64,000 nt of DNA from Batillaria attramentaria (Eukaryota; Mollusca; Gastropoda; Batillariidae), in assembly GCA_018292915.2 (NCBI GenBank), contig JACVVK020000016.1, positions 930,001-994,000 on the forward strand. The letters are read 5' to 3'. The number at the start of each line of letters is the position of its first letter. Position 1 is the first letter of the stretch. This document shows, piece after piece, positions 16,691-27,434 of this stretch. Under the pieces are notes generated by a model. That model ran no database searches. It was not told the DNA's origin and saw only the letters and a list, made by a program, of their open reading frames with translations. Position numbers and translations under genes: made by a program.

Positions 16691-16720
16691 ACACACACAC
16701 ACACACCGTAGCAGAAGGGA
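14700..16720. promoter_or_regulatory. Gene B 5' region rich in ACTGA/TCAGT motifs
   Basis: The first exon of gene B (ATG at 15461-15463) lies inside this block. A CpG-containing stretch (about 15120-15330) suggests a TATA-less promoter. I counted roughly 40 ACTGA or TCAGT words by eye, where about four are expected. No known factor site is assigned. CA arrays occupy 16263-16300, 16526-16594 and 16640-16706. Confidence 0.4.
15557..15830. repeat. About 105-bp degenerate triplicate upstream of gene B
   Basis: Three diverged copies share the blocks GGTCACAGCCCCC, CCCTTCC-type pyrimidine runs and GGAAGCTTTGTAGGAG. They begin about 95 bp upstream of the gene B start codon, so they may lie in the promoter or 5' UTR. 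Confidence 0.6.
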
Positions 16721-17004
16721 GTACACAGCAAAAAATGGCTTTATTAAGCCACTGGTAGGATCGATTGAACACTGAGATGTTTCGGCTGTTTTTCACGATG
16801 TGAAGAGCGCACTTTCTTCTACAGTGTCGTTTCAGACTAAGACGAATCTCAAAAGAGAATAAAGGAAAGGTAAAAATAACAGGTTTGTCTGTCTGTATCG
16901 TCAGTGTTTCAGACATCAGTCATCACAACATCTTTGTTTTTGATGCAGGCAGTGACTGGAGCTTCAAGTATCTATTAACTTATTCATTCAGTTTACTGAT
17001 ACTC

Positions 17005-17010
17005 TTTATT
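17005..17010 (-). terminator. Candidate poly(A) signal of the reductase gene
   Basis: AATAAA on the minus strand, about 340 nt downstream of the stop codon at 17350-17352. Confidence 0.5.
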
Positions 17011-17349
17011 ATTCCTTTGCTTGGAAATTCGGATTGCTCCCTAGGGGGAAGCGCGTCGCCATAGTGCAGCGCCACCCATCTTGGATTTCTTTCCTGCATG
17101 CATGGTCACGGTGTCTCAGTGATTGTTTTCCGTTCAGTTGAACCATCGGAGTTTACATCGTCTGCGTTTATAATGATCCGTGCTAAATCAAGGACAGTTC
17201 CGAATAAGCAAAAACTTCAAACATTCACTTTTGGATATTTTGATAAATGAAAACACTTGGATAAAAAAAAAGAATATTCTCGATTTAAAACCGCTCAGGA
17301 CTACTTCAAGTCGAGACTGACCAGAACTCTTCAAAATGATAAAGGCAGG

Positions 17350-20300
17350 CTAAATGTGCTCAAGGCGGTTATTCTCTGAGTCCGAGAGTCCCAAGAACTG
17401 TTTATAAACTGTTAACAACTGTGTCGCAGGCTTTAACAACTGTGCTGTTTGCGGCGAGATCGCATGATCTGTATTGCTCGTGCTGAACAAGGGCGTGCAC
17501 GTCGCGCGATCCCAGTATTTGGACATGAAGAAAGGAGTGAGAGGAACCAGGTGTGGGTTGTCCATGACCTTCCACAGCTCCCGTCTCCACTCGGTCAAGG
17601 TCACAGTTCGCACAGCGCTCCCTGCGAAAAGATCCACGAAGGGAATGGTGTCAATGTTGTACAGATGGTACACCGTTGGCATTTGCTGTGTCTGTGAGGC
17701 GTCAGAAGAAGTCAGGACTTTGCCCACGATCTCAACCATAGCTTTGGAGCAGAAATCGACAGGCATCAGATCGAAAGGGAAGTCAGCATCCGGAACGCTC
17801 CCCATCTGTCTCATCCCTACCATGCATCTGACGAACATGTCATCCGTAGGACCCGCACCGTCCGTGCTGCGGCCCGTCACGTTGCCCGGCCTGAAGATGG
17901 CGCCACCAGGTAGATGCTGCAGAGCTTGCTGGACGAGGCGATCACCGACCCACTTACTCTGCCCGTAACCTCCCTCCACCAGCAGCGGGTCATCCAGCAT
18001 GTCTTCTTCGCCCATCACAAGACCTGGCTCTGACGGATACAAGAACACGGAGAGGGACGATACAAAGAACAGGAACTTCCGCTTGTAAGTCATCGCTACA
18101 CGGATAAACTCCCGCGTCGCCAGCACGTTGACCTTGCGGTGGTCGTAGTATGTCGTGTTGAAGTTGACTTCAGCCGCGTTGATAAACACCACGTCGACCT
18201 CAGCGCAGATTCTGTGGTAGACGTCCTCCGCAGTGCCCAGCCTGCACTGTGACAGGTCAGACAGCACGATCTCTACACGTGCTGAGTATGACTCCTTCCA
18301 CAAACCGTACTTGGCCAAGTTGTCTGCCAAGCGATTCATCCCGTGTGTTGGAGATTTCCCTCGCACCATACACAGTACGTGTGCGTCTGTCTGCTCCAGA
18401 AGCTCGACAAGAAGAAAAGCTCCAACAAACCCCGTCGCCCCTGACAAAAGAATCTTTAGACGCTGCGAGGTTCTGACCGGGTCCACGCTGGAACCTATGT
18501 CTTTGATCCAATCTGTCATCTTATGACTTCCTGAGGTACCGTTCTCGTAAAGATGTGGGTCCGCTTTGGCGGTAGGAGATCCAACCATGCATTGTCTGCA
18601 GTGGCAACATGTATCAGCCTCAAGATCCAACGCAGAATCCCGAATCATGTCCATGCCAAGACCTTCTATGCTATCTACACTTGAGTCCTCGACAGTTTCG
18701 TTCGCTTTCAGCATGCGTTTCCTTCTCGATATGATGCCAGCAAATTCCTCCACCGTATCAGCAGATGCGATTTCGTTCATAGACACACGGTAATGGAAAA
18801 CGTCCTCGAACAACCGCTGAAGTAGAGCGAAGTGAATGGAGCTTCCACCTAAGGCCTTGAAGGAGCTGCTCGGTTGCATGCTGTAGACCAACTCGTCGCC
18901 AAGGTTGAGAGCCCTCAACAAGAGTCTGGCCACCGTGAGCTGTGTCTTCTTCATTTGTTTCCCACTCGCCATGAACTGAGAGTCATGGACAGACTCGTCA
19001 ACTTCCAGTGCCTTTCTGTTGACCTTGCCGTTGTTGGACCTAGGAAGCTCTTTGACATCCATCAGCTTTATGAATGCCGGAAGCATGTACGAGGGTAACG
19101 CATGTGACAGACGAACCTTCACTTCATCAACACAAACTGTGGGCGGGGACACATAAGCGGCGAGTGTTGGTTCGGAGGAAGTCGCACATTTGTGCAGGAC
19201 CACGACAGCAAAATCCACATGCTCATTCTGCATCATCACCTGCTCGATCTCACAAAGGTCCACGCGATTGCCCCGGATCTTCACCTGGTTGTCAAGACGA
19301 CCGAGGAACGTCACTCGACCATTACTTTCCTGAATCGCGTGGTCTCCGGTTTTATAGAGAAGAAACTTACGTTCACCACCAGACGTTTCGTCGGAGTGAA
19401 CGAATGGATTTGGCAGGAATTTGTAGGCATTCTGATAGGCAGCGTGCCCAATGTACCCCCCAGACACTCCAGCCCCGCCGATGTAAATCTCGCCCACGAT
19501 GCCAGGGGGAACTGGTTTCATGAAGTCGTCGAGAAGGTACAGTTCAACTCCGTTCATGGCCGTACCGATCGACAGTTCTTGGTTTGGAACACCGACATAG
19601 TGCTCCTGCTTGAACTCGTAGGTCGTAGCGCCAACGGTGGTCTCTGCCGGCCCGTAAGAGTTGAAGAATCGGACAGGACGTGCTGGACTCTGCTGCCGCC
19701 TGCTCGTCCATTTGATGGCTGTGCTCAGCATGCACGTCTCCCCGGCGGCACAGATCTTCGTGAGTGTGGGGAAGTTCTCAGGGTTGCAGATGTTGAGAAC
19801 AGAGGGAGTCAACGTGATAACGTTCACTTGAAGTTGACACATGGCGTGCACAAATTCCTTACCAAGTCTCTGGTTCTCCAGCAATATGGCCAACGTGCCA
19901 CCGGATAGCAGTGTCGGAAATATCTCCCAGATGGACGTATCGAAGCTGATGGATGCGAACTGGGCTGTGATGTCGGTGGGCTGGAGATCCAGGTCGGAAA
20001 TCAGTCCCCTGGCCATGTTGACAACGCCAGACTGCTTGACTTGCACACCCTTGGGTCTGCCCGTTGACCCAGAGGTATAAATCACGTAACAACAATCGTC
20101 CTGTAAGGGCACATCTTCCGCAGCATAGTCACCTACGCTGGTTTCAGATGCTTTACCAAAGCTGATATCAGATGGTGCACCAAAACAGGTAGCAGACGGC
20201 ACACATAATCTGGAAGCAGATGGTACACCTAACCTGGTAGCAGATGGGGCATCCACGCTGGTAGTAAATGCTACACTTAGGCTGATAGCAGATGGCGCAC

Positions 20301-21972
20301 CTAAACTGGTAACAGACGGTGCACCAAAGGATGTTAACGACTCTAGGTATTCAGGCGATTTTTCGGTGTCGATGCTAAGCTCTAACACAACCAGGCTCAT
20401 ATCACCAAGGTGCATCTTGAAAAGAACGCCCGGGTCTGAAAGCAGTGACTGGAATTTAGTATTGCGTGCGATCAGTTCATCAGTAATCATGACTATCACC
20501 CCAGTGTCTTTCACAATGAAGACAAGTCTGTCTTTGGGGAGGTCGGCAGGCAAGGGAACGAATGGGCAACCAACCCGTACGCACGCTAGCGTACTCAGTA
20601 CGTACGCCATGGACTTTGGCAGGTGAAGGCCGATGCATCTCTTCCGCACCCTGTAGCTCTCTGGCATGTGATGGTCCAGCATCGTAGCGAGGTCAGAAAC
20701 AGCCTGCAAGGTCTCTGAGTACGTCAGCTGACCCTGTGTAGTTTTCAAGGCGACCGCACCGGGTGACTTGTGAACCTGGTTGACAAACAGGAACATCAGG
20801 TCCGGTTGTTCACACGGTGGCTTCGGTGCTCTGCTGAAGGCGACTAGCTCCTCCGACGACAGCAGTTGTGTCTGGAGAAGCGAGTCTGCTCGTGACAACG
20901 AGAACAGGGAGGTCAAGAAAGGTGGGTAGTACCTCAATGTGTCTAGTACCGAGCTGGAGCCATGGACTATGTTTGCGAAGTAAATGATTTCCATTTGCTC
21001 TGGGCTCAACAACACCAAGAAATTGCAGTCTGTTAGAATGCTTTTCACTGAAACATCTGCTTCGTGAACACTGCTCGCAGCTGCTGCAACCAGGTTATGA
21101 CGGACCTCTTCTCTGCGTTCCCTGAGGTCTGCATATCGGTAAAACACGCCTTTCAGAAACGTCCCAGCGCTGAATATCTTTACAATGGTCTTACAACACT
21201 TCTCGATGGCCGTTTCTCTCCTGGAGTGCAGATCAGTCTCAAAGATGCCCGGACAGATGTCAGAGCAGAGTTCTTTGTACTGAGCCGGGACACCGCTCTT
21301 CTTGGCTAACAGGCCCAGATGCACGGTGTCACTGCAGCACACCCTGGCAATGAATAAGACGAAGCTAGCCAGCGAAACATACTCTGAACTGATCTTTTCG
21401 GGGTTGTCCAAAGCGGGTAGTTTGAAGACTGTGGACTGAACCGTTAGTGCATCAGGGTCGTCAGTCAAGTCATCGTAACGGTTTAGCAGCTTCTGGCGAG
21501 TGAACGTTGTAGGTTCGTATCGCTGCAGCTCGTGCACCCAGAATTCTTCAGCATCATGCAGGGCGGCCATCATGTGTACAAATTCCTTAGAACTATGCAC
21601 GTTCTGAAGACACGACCCTGGGCTTAGGCCGTACAGGCGGAACTTGCCTGGAACTATGGGTGTTCCGTCAAGCTCGGCCACAGTGAGAAGGATGAGTTGA
21701 CTGGATGTCTTCACGAGTAAAGTGTCGTCCACGATTTCGAGAATAGTTCCTAGCGGGATGTCCTTTTCGTGACTTCGCTTCGAGCTGTCTGCGTCGGTTA
21801 CCAAGAAGAAATGTCCGGTAGCGGTCAGCACTTTTGGACTCAGTGTTTGGTTCTCACGGTGACAACCCTGCAAGGTCGTGACCTCGTGGATTATCTCGGA
21901 GACATCATCGCATAAGTCGAGAAGCCCCATGTGTGGCAGATGCGAGTGGAGGCTGTTTGTCGCAGGTTGCAT
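17350..21972 (-). CDS. NRPS-like adenylation-carrier-reductase (Lys2-type layout)
   Basis: The predicted enzyme activates a carboxylic or amino acid as its adenylate, loads it on a phosphopantetheine arm and reduces the thioester to an aldehyde with NAD(P)H. Residues are counted from the Met at 21972. A region resembling the C-terminal half of a condensation domain lies at about 120-300, with no HHxxxDG. The adenylation domain shows A3 YTSGSTGRPKG (~630), A5 NSYGPAETT (~770), A7 YKTGDH (~872), A8 GRLDNQVKIRG (~890) and A10 NGKVNRKAL (~980). The carrier has LGGSSI (~1040), keeping the modified Ser. The reductase has SGATGFVG (~1177) and YGQSK (~1336). An acceptor (CTGCAG, exon from 21986) precedes the Met, so a 5' exon probably exists upstream. 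The substrate is unknown; aminoadipate reductase and other aldehyde-forming roles are possible. Confidence 0.88.
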   Translation of the reverse strand: MQPATNSLHSHLPHMGLLDLCDDVSEIIHEVTTLQGCHRENQTLSPKVLTATGHFFLVTDADSSKRSHEKDIPLGTILEIVDDTLLVKTSSQLILLTVAELDGTPIVPGKFRLYGLSPGSCLQNVHSSKEFVHMMAALHDAEEFWVHELQRYEPTTFTRQKLLNRYDDLTDDPDALTVQSTVFKLPALDNPEKISSEYVSLASFVLFIARVCCSDTVHLGLLAKKSGVPAQYKELCSDICPGIFETDLHSRRETAIEKCCKTIVKIFSAGTFLKGVFYRYADLRERREEVRHNLVAAAASSVHEADVSVKSILTDCNFLVLLSPEQMEIIYFANIVHGSSSVLDTLRYYPPFLTSLFSLSRADSLLQTQLLSSEELVAFSRAPKPPCEQPDLMFLFVNQVHKSPGAVALKTTQGQLTYSETLQAVSDLATMLDHHMPESYRVRKRCIGLHLPKSMAYVLSTLACVRVGCPFVPLPADLPKDRLVFIVKDTGVIVMITDELIARNTKFQSLLSDPGVLFKMHLGDMSLVVLELSIDTEKSPEYLESLTSFGAPSVTSLGAPSAISLSVAFTTSVDAPSATRLGVPSASRLCVPSATCFGAPSDISFGKASETSVGDYAAEDVPLQDDCCYVIYTSGSTGRPKGVQVKQSGVVNMARGLISDLDLQPTDITAQFASISFDTSIWEIFPTLLSGGTLAILLENQRLGKEFVHAMCQLQVNVITLTPSVLNICNPENFPTLTKICAAGETCMLSTAIKWTSRRQQSPARPVRFFNSYGPAETTVGATTYEFKQEHYVGVPNQELSIGTAMNGVELYLLDDFMKPVPPGIVGEIYIGGAGVSGGYIGHAAYQNAYKFLPNPFVHSDETSGGERKFLLYKTGDHAIQESNGRVTFLGRLDNQVKIRGNRVDLCEIEQVMMQNEHVDFAVVVLHKCATSSEPTLAAYVSPPTVCVDEVKVRLSHALPSYMLPAFIKLMDVKELPRSNNGKVNRKALEVDESVHDSQFMASGKQMKKTQLTVARLLLRALNLGDELVYSMQPSSSFKALGGSSIHFALLQRLFEDVFHYRVSMNEIASADTVEEFAGIISRRKRMLKANETVEDSSVDSIEGLGMDMIRDSALDLEADTCCHCRQCMVGSPTAKADPHLYENGTSGSHKMTDWIKDIGSSVDPVRTSQRLKILLSGATGFVGAFLLVELLEQTDAHVLCMVRGKSPTHGMNRLADNLAKYGLWKESYSARVEIVLSDLSQCRLGTAEDVYHRICAEVDVVFINAAEVNFNTTYYDHRKVNVLATREFIRVAMTYKRKFLFFVSSLSVFLYPSEPGLVMGEEDMLDDPLLVEGGYGQSKWVGDRLVQQALQHLPGGAIFRPGNVTGRSTDGAGPTDDMFVRCMVGMRQMGSVPDADFPFDLMPVDFCSKAMVEIVGKVLTSSDASQTQQMPTVYHLYNIDTIPFVDLFAGSAVRTVTLTEWRRELWKVMDNPHLVPLTPFFMSKYWDRATCTPLFSTSNTDHAISPQTAQLLKPATQLLTVYKQFLGLSDSENNRLEHI
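20130..20333 (-). repeat. 24-bp in-frame repeat inside the adenylation domain
   Basis: About eight copies of an 8-residue unit (consensus SLGAPSAT, with variants such as RLGVPSAS and CFGAPSDI) lie just N-terminal to the A3 P-loop motif, at residues ~546-612. The period of 24 nt keeps the frame open. Adenylation domains normally have a short variable segment here, so this looks like an expansion that adds a flexible surface loop. Confidence 0.8.
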
Positions 21973-23190
21973 CCTGCCTACCTTTCCTGCAGATGGGTCA
22001 GAAAAAAACAAAAGGTAGTACATGGAAAAACAACAAAACATAACAACAACAGAAACAACAATAATAACAACAACAACAACAGCAGAAACAACAACAACCA
22101 CATACACATACATGTGCATAACATTAATGTATAGGGAAAGATTGAGACTTGGCAGTTACAATGATCACAGTCCTCATTAGGACAAAAGGTCCTATCTGAG
22201 GTGCCCATCCATCATTGCACCTACTATGGCCAAAAATGTAATCTCAGTCCTTATACGGCCCATACACACGTGAAATGAGTTCACAGCCGGGAGTTAGCCA
22301 AACGCCGATTCTTCGTTCCTCACACCAGAATGGATGGGTTCTTTGGCTCTTCTGTGTGCCTTGTTGTCTCCACAGATTTCCCTATAACTTGCACTATACT
22401 CAGTCGAGATCTGTAGTTATATCGAAATCTGTGGGGTTTTCTCCATATAGCATCAACAAGATGTCCCACCGAGACGTCATTGTATGACGTCATCGACAGA
22501 AAGACGAAAATCACGTCGTTTCGTGTTACGTTCTTTGCACTGCATTCTTTTCCCTGCGAGGGCACTATCAGTCACACCAATGAGTGACACTAATTTATGC
22601 CTAAGTTCTTCTTAATTTATTCACAAGCGATTATCAAATGAGAAGACCCGTTAGTGCGCTTGCTGCTTTAGTTCTTTTTCTTCTTTTCGTGGGTGTGGAG
22701 AGTTGACCGGGGGCAGGGACGGAGACGGTGGGCATAGAGGAGGTGGGTGGGACGTGGGTTAGTTAGTTAGTTATTTAGACCTTTACGCCGCGTAAGCACC
22801 GGAGACTATTTCGCGGCTCAGCTAAGTCTTTCTCTGCAAGGTCTTTAAAAATAAAAGCCATGCGATAAAACAGGATGTAAATATATATATATTAAAAATC
22901 GTGCAGCTTCAATGAGATCCCGTACAAGATTGATTTCTTCAGGACTAAGGGTGGGACGTGGGAGGGGAAAGGGTTACAACGTTGAACAAAGGGAACTTTA
23001 GACAGTACGTTTTTTTTTTTTTGTACGTACCTTTCCGTTTTGTAACATGATATCGACAATATCGTATGTTTAGACATCAGACGCTTTCAAACTTGTGTGA
23101 CGAGAGGCGTGGGAGAGGGCAGAGGATCCACACAGAGAAGGCAAGTGTATCTGAGTGGTAAAAGCTTTGTAAGAAGCACATACAAAAATA

Positions 23191-23630
23191 TGCGTGGCGT
23201 AAGGACACAAATTGACAGTGGGGTCATGTTTGGTGTTTATTTGAGGTACTCCGTTTGGCGAGTGTGCTGGTCTGTAGAGATTTCTGTTGTCATGAAAAAG
23301 CGTGATCTTCGTGATTTTTGTGTTATGTAGGTCAAGGTGCATGGCAGGCGGTCCCAAAAAGAGGCAAGCTGCCAGTGAAGCTGGGACTTTTTGCACAGAG
23401 GTTGGACAGAAGTGACGCAAGCGGATTTTTGTGAACTGGCTCTCTGGCCTAAACAGAAAGTAGACGTGCATTACTCCCGTGAGGCCTGAGCGGAAAAGGG
23501 ACATTCACATATTTTTCAAACCCGTCAGGTGCGTGCCTTTGAATGGTCTGTTCATGGTAGGAATTGTTTCTAGAATGAAGTATTTTTAGGGGTGACTATG
23601 ATGCCTGAGGCTAATAGGGAATATACAGGT
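23191..23630 (+). repeat. Dispersed repeat of unknown class, copy 1
   Basis: It aligns over about 420 bp with 41153-41562 in the same orientation. Shared blocks include AAAAAGCGTGAT, GAGGCAAGCTGCCAGTGAA and TTTTTAGGGGTGACTATGAT. No coding capacity or terminal repeats were found. Confidence 0.75.
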
Positions 23631-23661
23631 AATTTGAGGCCTTGTGTATGTGTCCTTCGAC

Positions 23662-23717
<56 letters not shown>

Positions 23718-24147
23718 AGTCCAGAAAAAACTGCTGTTTACAAACAGGCAATGTCCTGTCTAAAAGATGAATACGTGATAATGTACAAGCAAGCTACTGA
23801 AAGAAATGCGGTTATTTACGCTGAGTGATACATGTCCACCCTACTCGTTATCAAAATACACAAGTTACATATATAGATTCACCACACATAAATTAAGAAC
23901 TTTGAAAAATAAAAATTGAGAAATTTAAACAGAAGGAAGATGATGAAAAAGGGGAAAAAAAGAAAAAAGACTAAAAACAAAAACAAACCATCAAAAACGG
24001 TTCCATTTGGACCCTCTTACTGTTTTCCTTTAAAAAAAACAACCCAAAAACATGAATTTATGGTGGCAATTCCACTGAAAACATCTGCTCGTAATATCAT
24101 GTCAGTAACGCACTTTTCCCGCCAGCGAGAGTCGGCTTTACCTAGCT

Positions 24148-24880
24148 AATGCTGTCTAACCAATAACGCTGTTTAACCAGAATAATGCTGTTTAACCAGA
24201 ATAATGCTGTTTAACCAGATCGACATGCTGTTTAACCAGAATAATGCTGTTTAACCAGAATCATGCTGTTTAACCAGAATAATGCTGTTTAACCAGAATA
24301 ACGCTGTTTAACCAGATCGACATGCTGTTTAACCAAATCATGCTGTTTAAGCAAATCATGCTGTTTAACCAGAATAATGCTGTTTAACCAGATCAAACTG
24401 TTTAACCAAAATAACGCTGTTTAACCAGATCGATATGCTGTTTAACCAAATCATGCTGTTTAAGCAAATCCTGCTGTTTAAGCAAATCATGCTGTTTAAC
24501 CAAAATAATGCTGTTTAACCAAAATAATGCTGTTTACTAGTAACAAAAATAATGCTGTTTACTAGTAACAAAAACGGTGCTGTTTAACCAGAATAATGCT
24601 GTCTAACTGAATCATGCTTTTTAACCAAATCATGCTGTTAAGCATATAATGCTGTTTAACAAAAATAATGCTGTTTAACCAAATCTTGCTTTTTAACCAA
24701 ATCATGCTGTTTAACTAAATCACGCTGTTTAACTAAATCATGCTGTTTAACCAAAATAATGTTGTTTAACAAAAATGATGCTGTTTAACCAAAATAATGT
24801 TGTTTAACTTAATCATGCTGTTTAACCAAATCATGCTGTTTAACCAAAATAATGCTGTTTAACCAAATCATGCTGTTTAT
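24148..24880. repeat. 19-20-bp minisatellite (TGCTGTTTAACC type)
   Basis: About 38 variant copies of a unit built on ATGCTGTTTAACCAGAATA run head to tail, with AAATC and AAAATA variants alternating. It ends within about 20 bp of the next, unrelated minisatellite. Confidence 0.95.
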
Positions 24881-24893
24881 AAATCAGTGTTCG

Positions 24894-25790
24894 CACAACA
24901 CAAAAATGTACGCACAACACAACACATACATGTACTCACAACACAACATATACATGTATGCACAACACAACACAAACATGTACGCACAACACAACACAAA
25001 CATGTACGCACAACACAACACAAACATGTACGCACAACACAACACATACATGTACGCACAACACAACACAAACATGTACTCACAACACAACACATACATG
25101 TACTCACAACACAACACATACATGTACGCACAACACAACACATACATGTACTCACAACACAACACATACATGTACGCACAACATAACACTGACATACATG
25201 TACTCACAACACAACACATACATGTACTCACAACATAAGACAAACATGTACGCACAACACAACACAAACATGTACTCACAACACAACACATACATGTACG
25301 CACAACAGAACACAATCATGTACGCACAACACAACACATGCATGTACGCACAACACAACACAATCATATACGCACAACACAACACAAACATGTACGCACA
25401 ACACAACACATACATGTACTCACAACACAACACATTCATGTACGCACAACACAACACAACACATGCATGTACGCACAACACAACACAACGCAATCATGTA
25501 CGCACAACACAACACAATCATGTACGCACAACACAACACATGCATGTACGCACAACACAGCACATACTTGTACGCACAACACAACACATGCATGTACGCA
25601 CAACACAACACAACACAACACATACATGTGCGCACAACACAACACATACATGTACGCACAACACAACACAAAAATGTACGCACGACATAACACAAAAATG
25701 TACGCACAACAAACACATACATGTATGCACAACACATAAACGTATGCACAACACATAAATGTATGCACAGCACACATATGCAAGCACAAC
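24894..25790. repeat. 24-bp minisatellite (CATGTACGCACAACACAAC type)
   Basis: About 37 copies of a 24-bp unit run continuously. Because 24 is a multiple of three, long open frames occur on both strands; these are not genes. Confidence 0.95.
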
Positions 25791-26194
25791 ACATAAATGC
25801 ACACGCCTAAGCCTCTACAAAGATGCGCAAAAGATGCATTTTAAAAGGCGAAAACATATGTACGACACAAACTTACGAAGACTTGCTGGCTTTTGTAAAT
25901 CCTTGAAGTCATAGGCGGAGGGGTGAGGTACTTGAATGTAACCAGCTTGTCACAGTCAAAGCGACTCCAGCTTTTGTTGTTTTCTGGATCAATGAATGCA
26001 CGCCGCTCTGTGCCGTTTATGATTGTGTGCTTTTCACGCCTTGTGCATAATAATTATGTGCTGTGTGTGCGCTTTGTGCGAGGAGAGTGCGAAACTTGAA
26101 ACCTTCCTGAGATTCGGCTTTTCAGTCACATCTTACACGGAAATATCCTGTCAGCTGCGGCACAAAAAGGCCTGACTATAATACACGTGCCATA

Positions 26195-27375
26195 ATCACA
26201 CAGACACTGTTAGTGACAGTGACAGATTATAAATATATGTGAGTGATTCCACAATGTAGGGTAGTGACAACTTAAGGATGTTAATGTTAATTGCATCAGG
26301 ACCACACGCCTTGTTCTTTATAGCAGAGATTGATTTCCCAACTTCATAGACGGTCATGGGTGGAACAGAGAAAGAACTTTCTTTTGTTGACTGACAGTGA
26401 CTGCGGAGTTCTTCAGGACATACATAGTCTTCAGGGTTATTGAGATTAGACTGGACTATGGAATCAGTAATGTTTAAAAAGTGATTATTAAAATCGTTCG
26501 GTGAGAGTTCCGACGGAATGAATGTACGCTTTGATTTTTTGCCCCGGGTAAACATGTTGATGGCTTTCCAAATATTCCGACTGTCTTTTCCGTCCGCAAT
26601 GATTTGCTCTGCGAAAGATTTCTGTGCCCTTCTAACTAAAGATTTAACCATGTTCCGTTGCTTTTTGAACTCGTCAATTTTGTTTTCTTTTTTAAGGTTA
26701 TCTCTTAGCTTCATTGCCTTCTTTATGTTATCTGAGAGCCATGGCGGCATGGAGGGATGTTTTACTCTTTTTTCTCTGTGTGTTTATCTAAAACACCGAG
26801 GAACAGCGCCTCGATTGGGTCATTGTAATGATATACATCGCAGAATGGTGTAATAGCAAGGTCCATGAGAAAGGTTTCTTCATTGAACTTTTTAAAACAT
26901 CTGTACCTAATGGACGTGTGATTTTTGGGAATTGGCTTATCACGTGTCGTTGACAGTGAAAAACATACGGGAAAGTGATCGCTAATGAAGATGGAGGGTA
27001 CATACAAGTACATTTTTTACGGCCGTGGTATTAGTAGTATATATGTGGTCTATAAGCGTGGTGGAGGAAGATGCAACTCTGGTGGGTGACGTGACCATTG
27101 GCTTAAGACCAAATAAAGAGAAAATATATGTCCATGCTGTGTTGGTGGGTTTCATCAAGTCAATATTAAAATCACCCAGGATGTGTACGTCACCTTTGCA
27201 ACAACTGACCTTGTCCATCATGGAGACAAAATCGTCATACCATGTGAACGTAGCCGCTGGGTTTCTATAGATGAAACCTATGTATGTAGGGGAGGATTTG
27301 TTTAATTTCATTTCCACCCAGAGACTCTCCACGTTATCCGACTCTAGGTCTTTCCGTCGGACTACACAGCTGGTG
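26195..27375 (-). mobile_element. Non-LTR retrotransposon fragment (endonuclease to early RT)
   Basis: The minus-strand translation shows an APE-type endonuclease C-terminal half: GFIYRNPAA, then LGDFNID (catalytic GDFN), LIDHIY and ISDHFPV (catalytic SDH). A linker and the first reverse-transcriptase block (KACGPDAININILKLSLPYI) follow. Frame shifts near 27000 and 26770 split it into three frames. It is truncated 5' at a (GA)n tract (27376-27430) and 3' before the RT active site, so it is a dead copy. Confidence 0.88.
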
Positions 27376-27378
27376 ATG

Positions 27379-27434
<56 letters not shown>

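Larger units (their letters stand above)
21987..26194. other. Upstream flank of the reductase: repeats, no gene seen
   Basis: A polypyrimidine and (AAC)n tract at 22000-22110 forms the intron end before the reductase exon. Further up are a dispersed repeat (23191-23630), (TG)n at 23664-23716 and two minisatellites (24148-25790). The promoter and any 5' exon of the reductase should lie here, but I could not identify them. Confidence 0.4.

Noticed and set aside
21973..22119. Hydrophobic Val-rich N-terminal extension (49 residues) on the reductase, resembling a signal anchor
   Set aside because: It is encoded by a GTT/polypyrimidine tract that ends in a good acceptor (CTGCAG before 21986), so it is intron sequence; the start at 21972 or an upstream exon is preferred.
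24877..25804. Repetitive open frames (Cys/Val/His/Thr-rich) of up to 266 residues
   Set aside because: Product of the 24-bp minisatellite; open on both strands, with no start context or homology.
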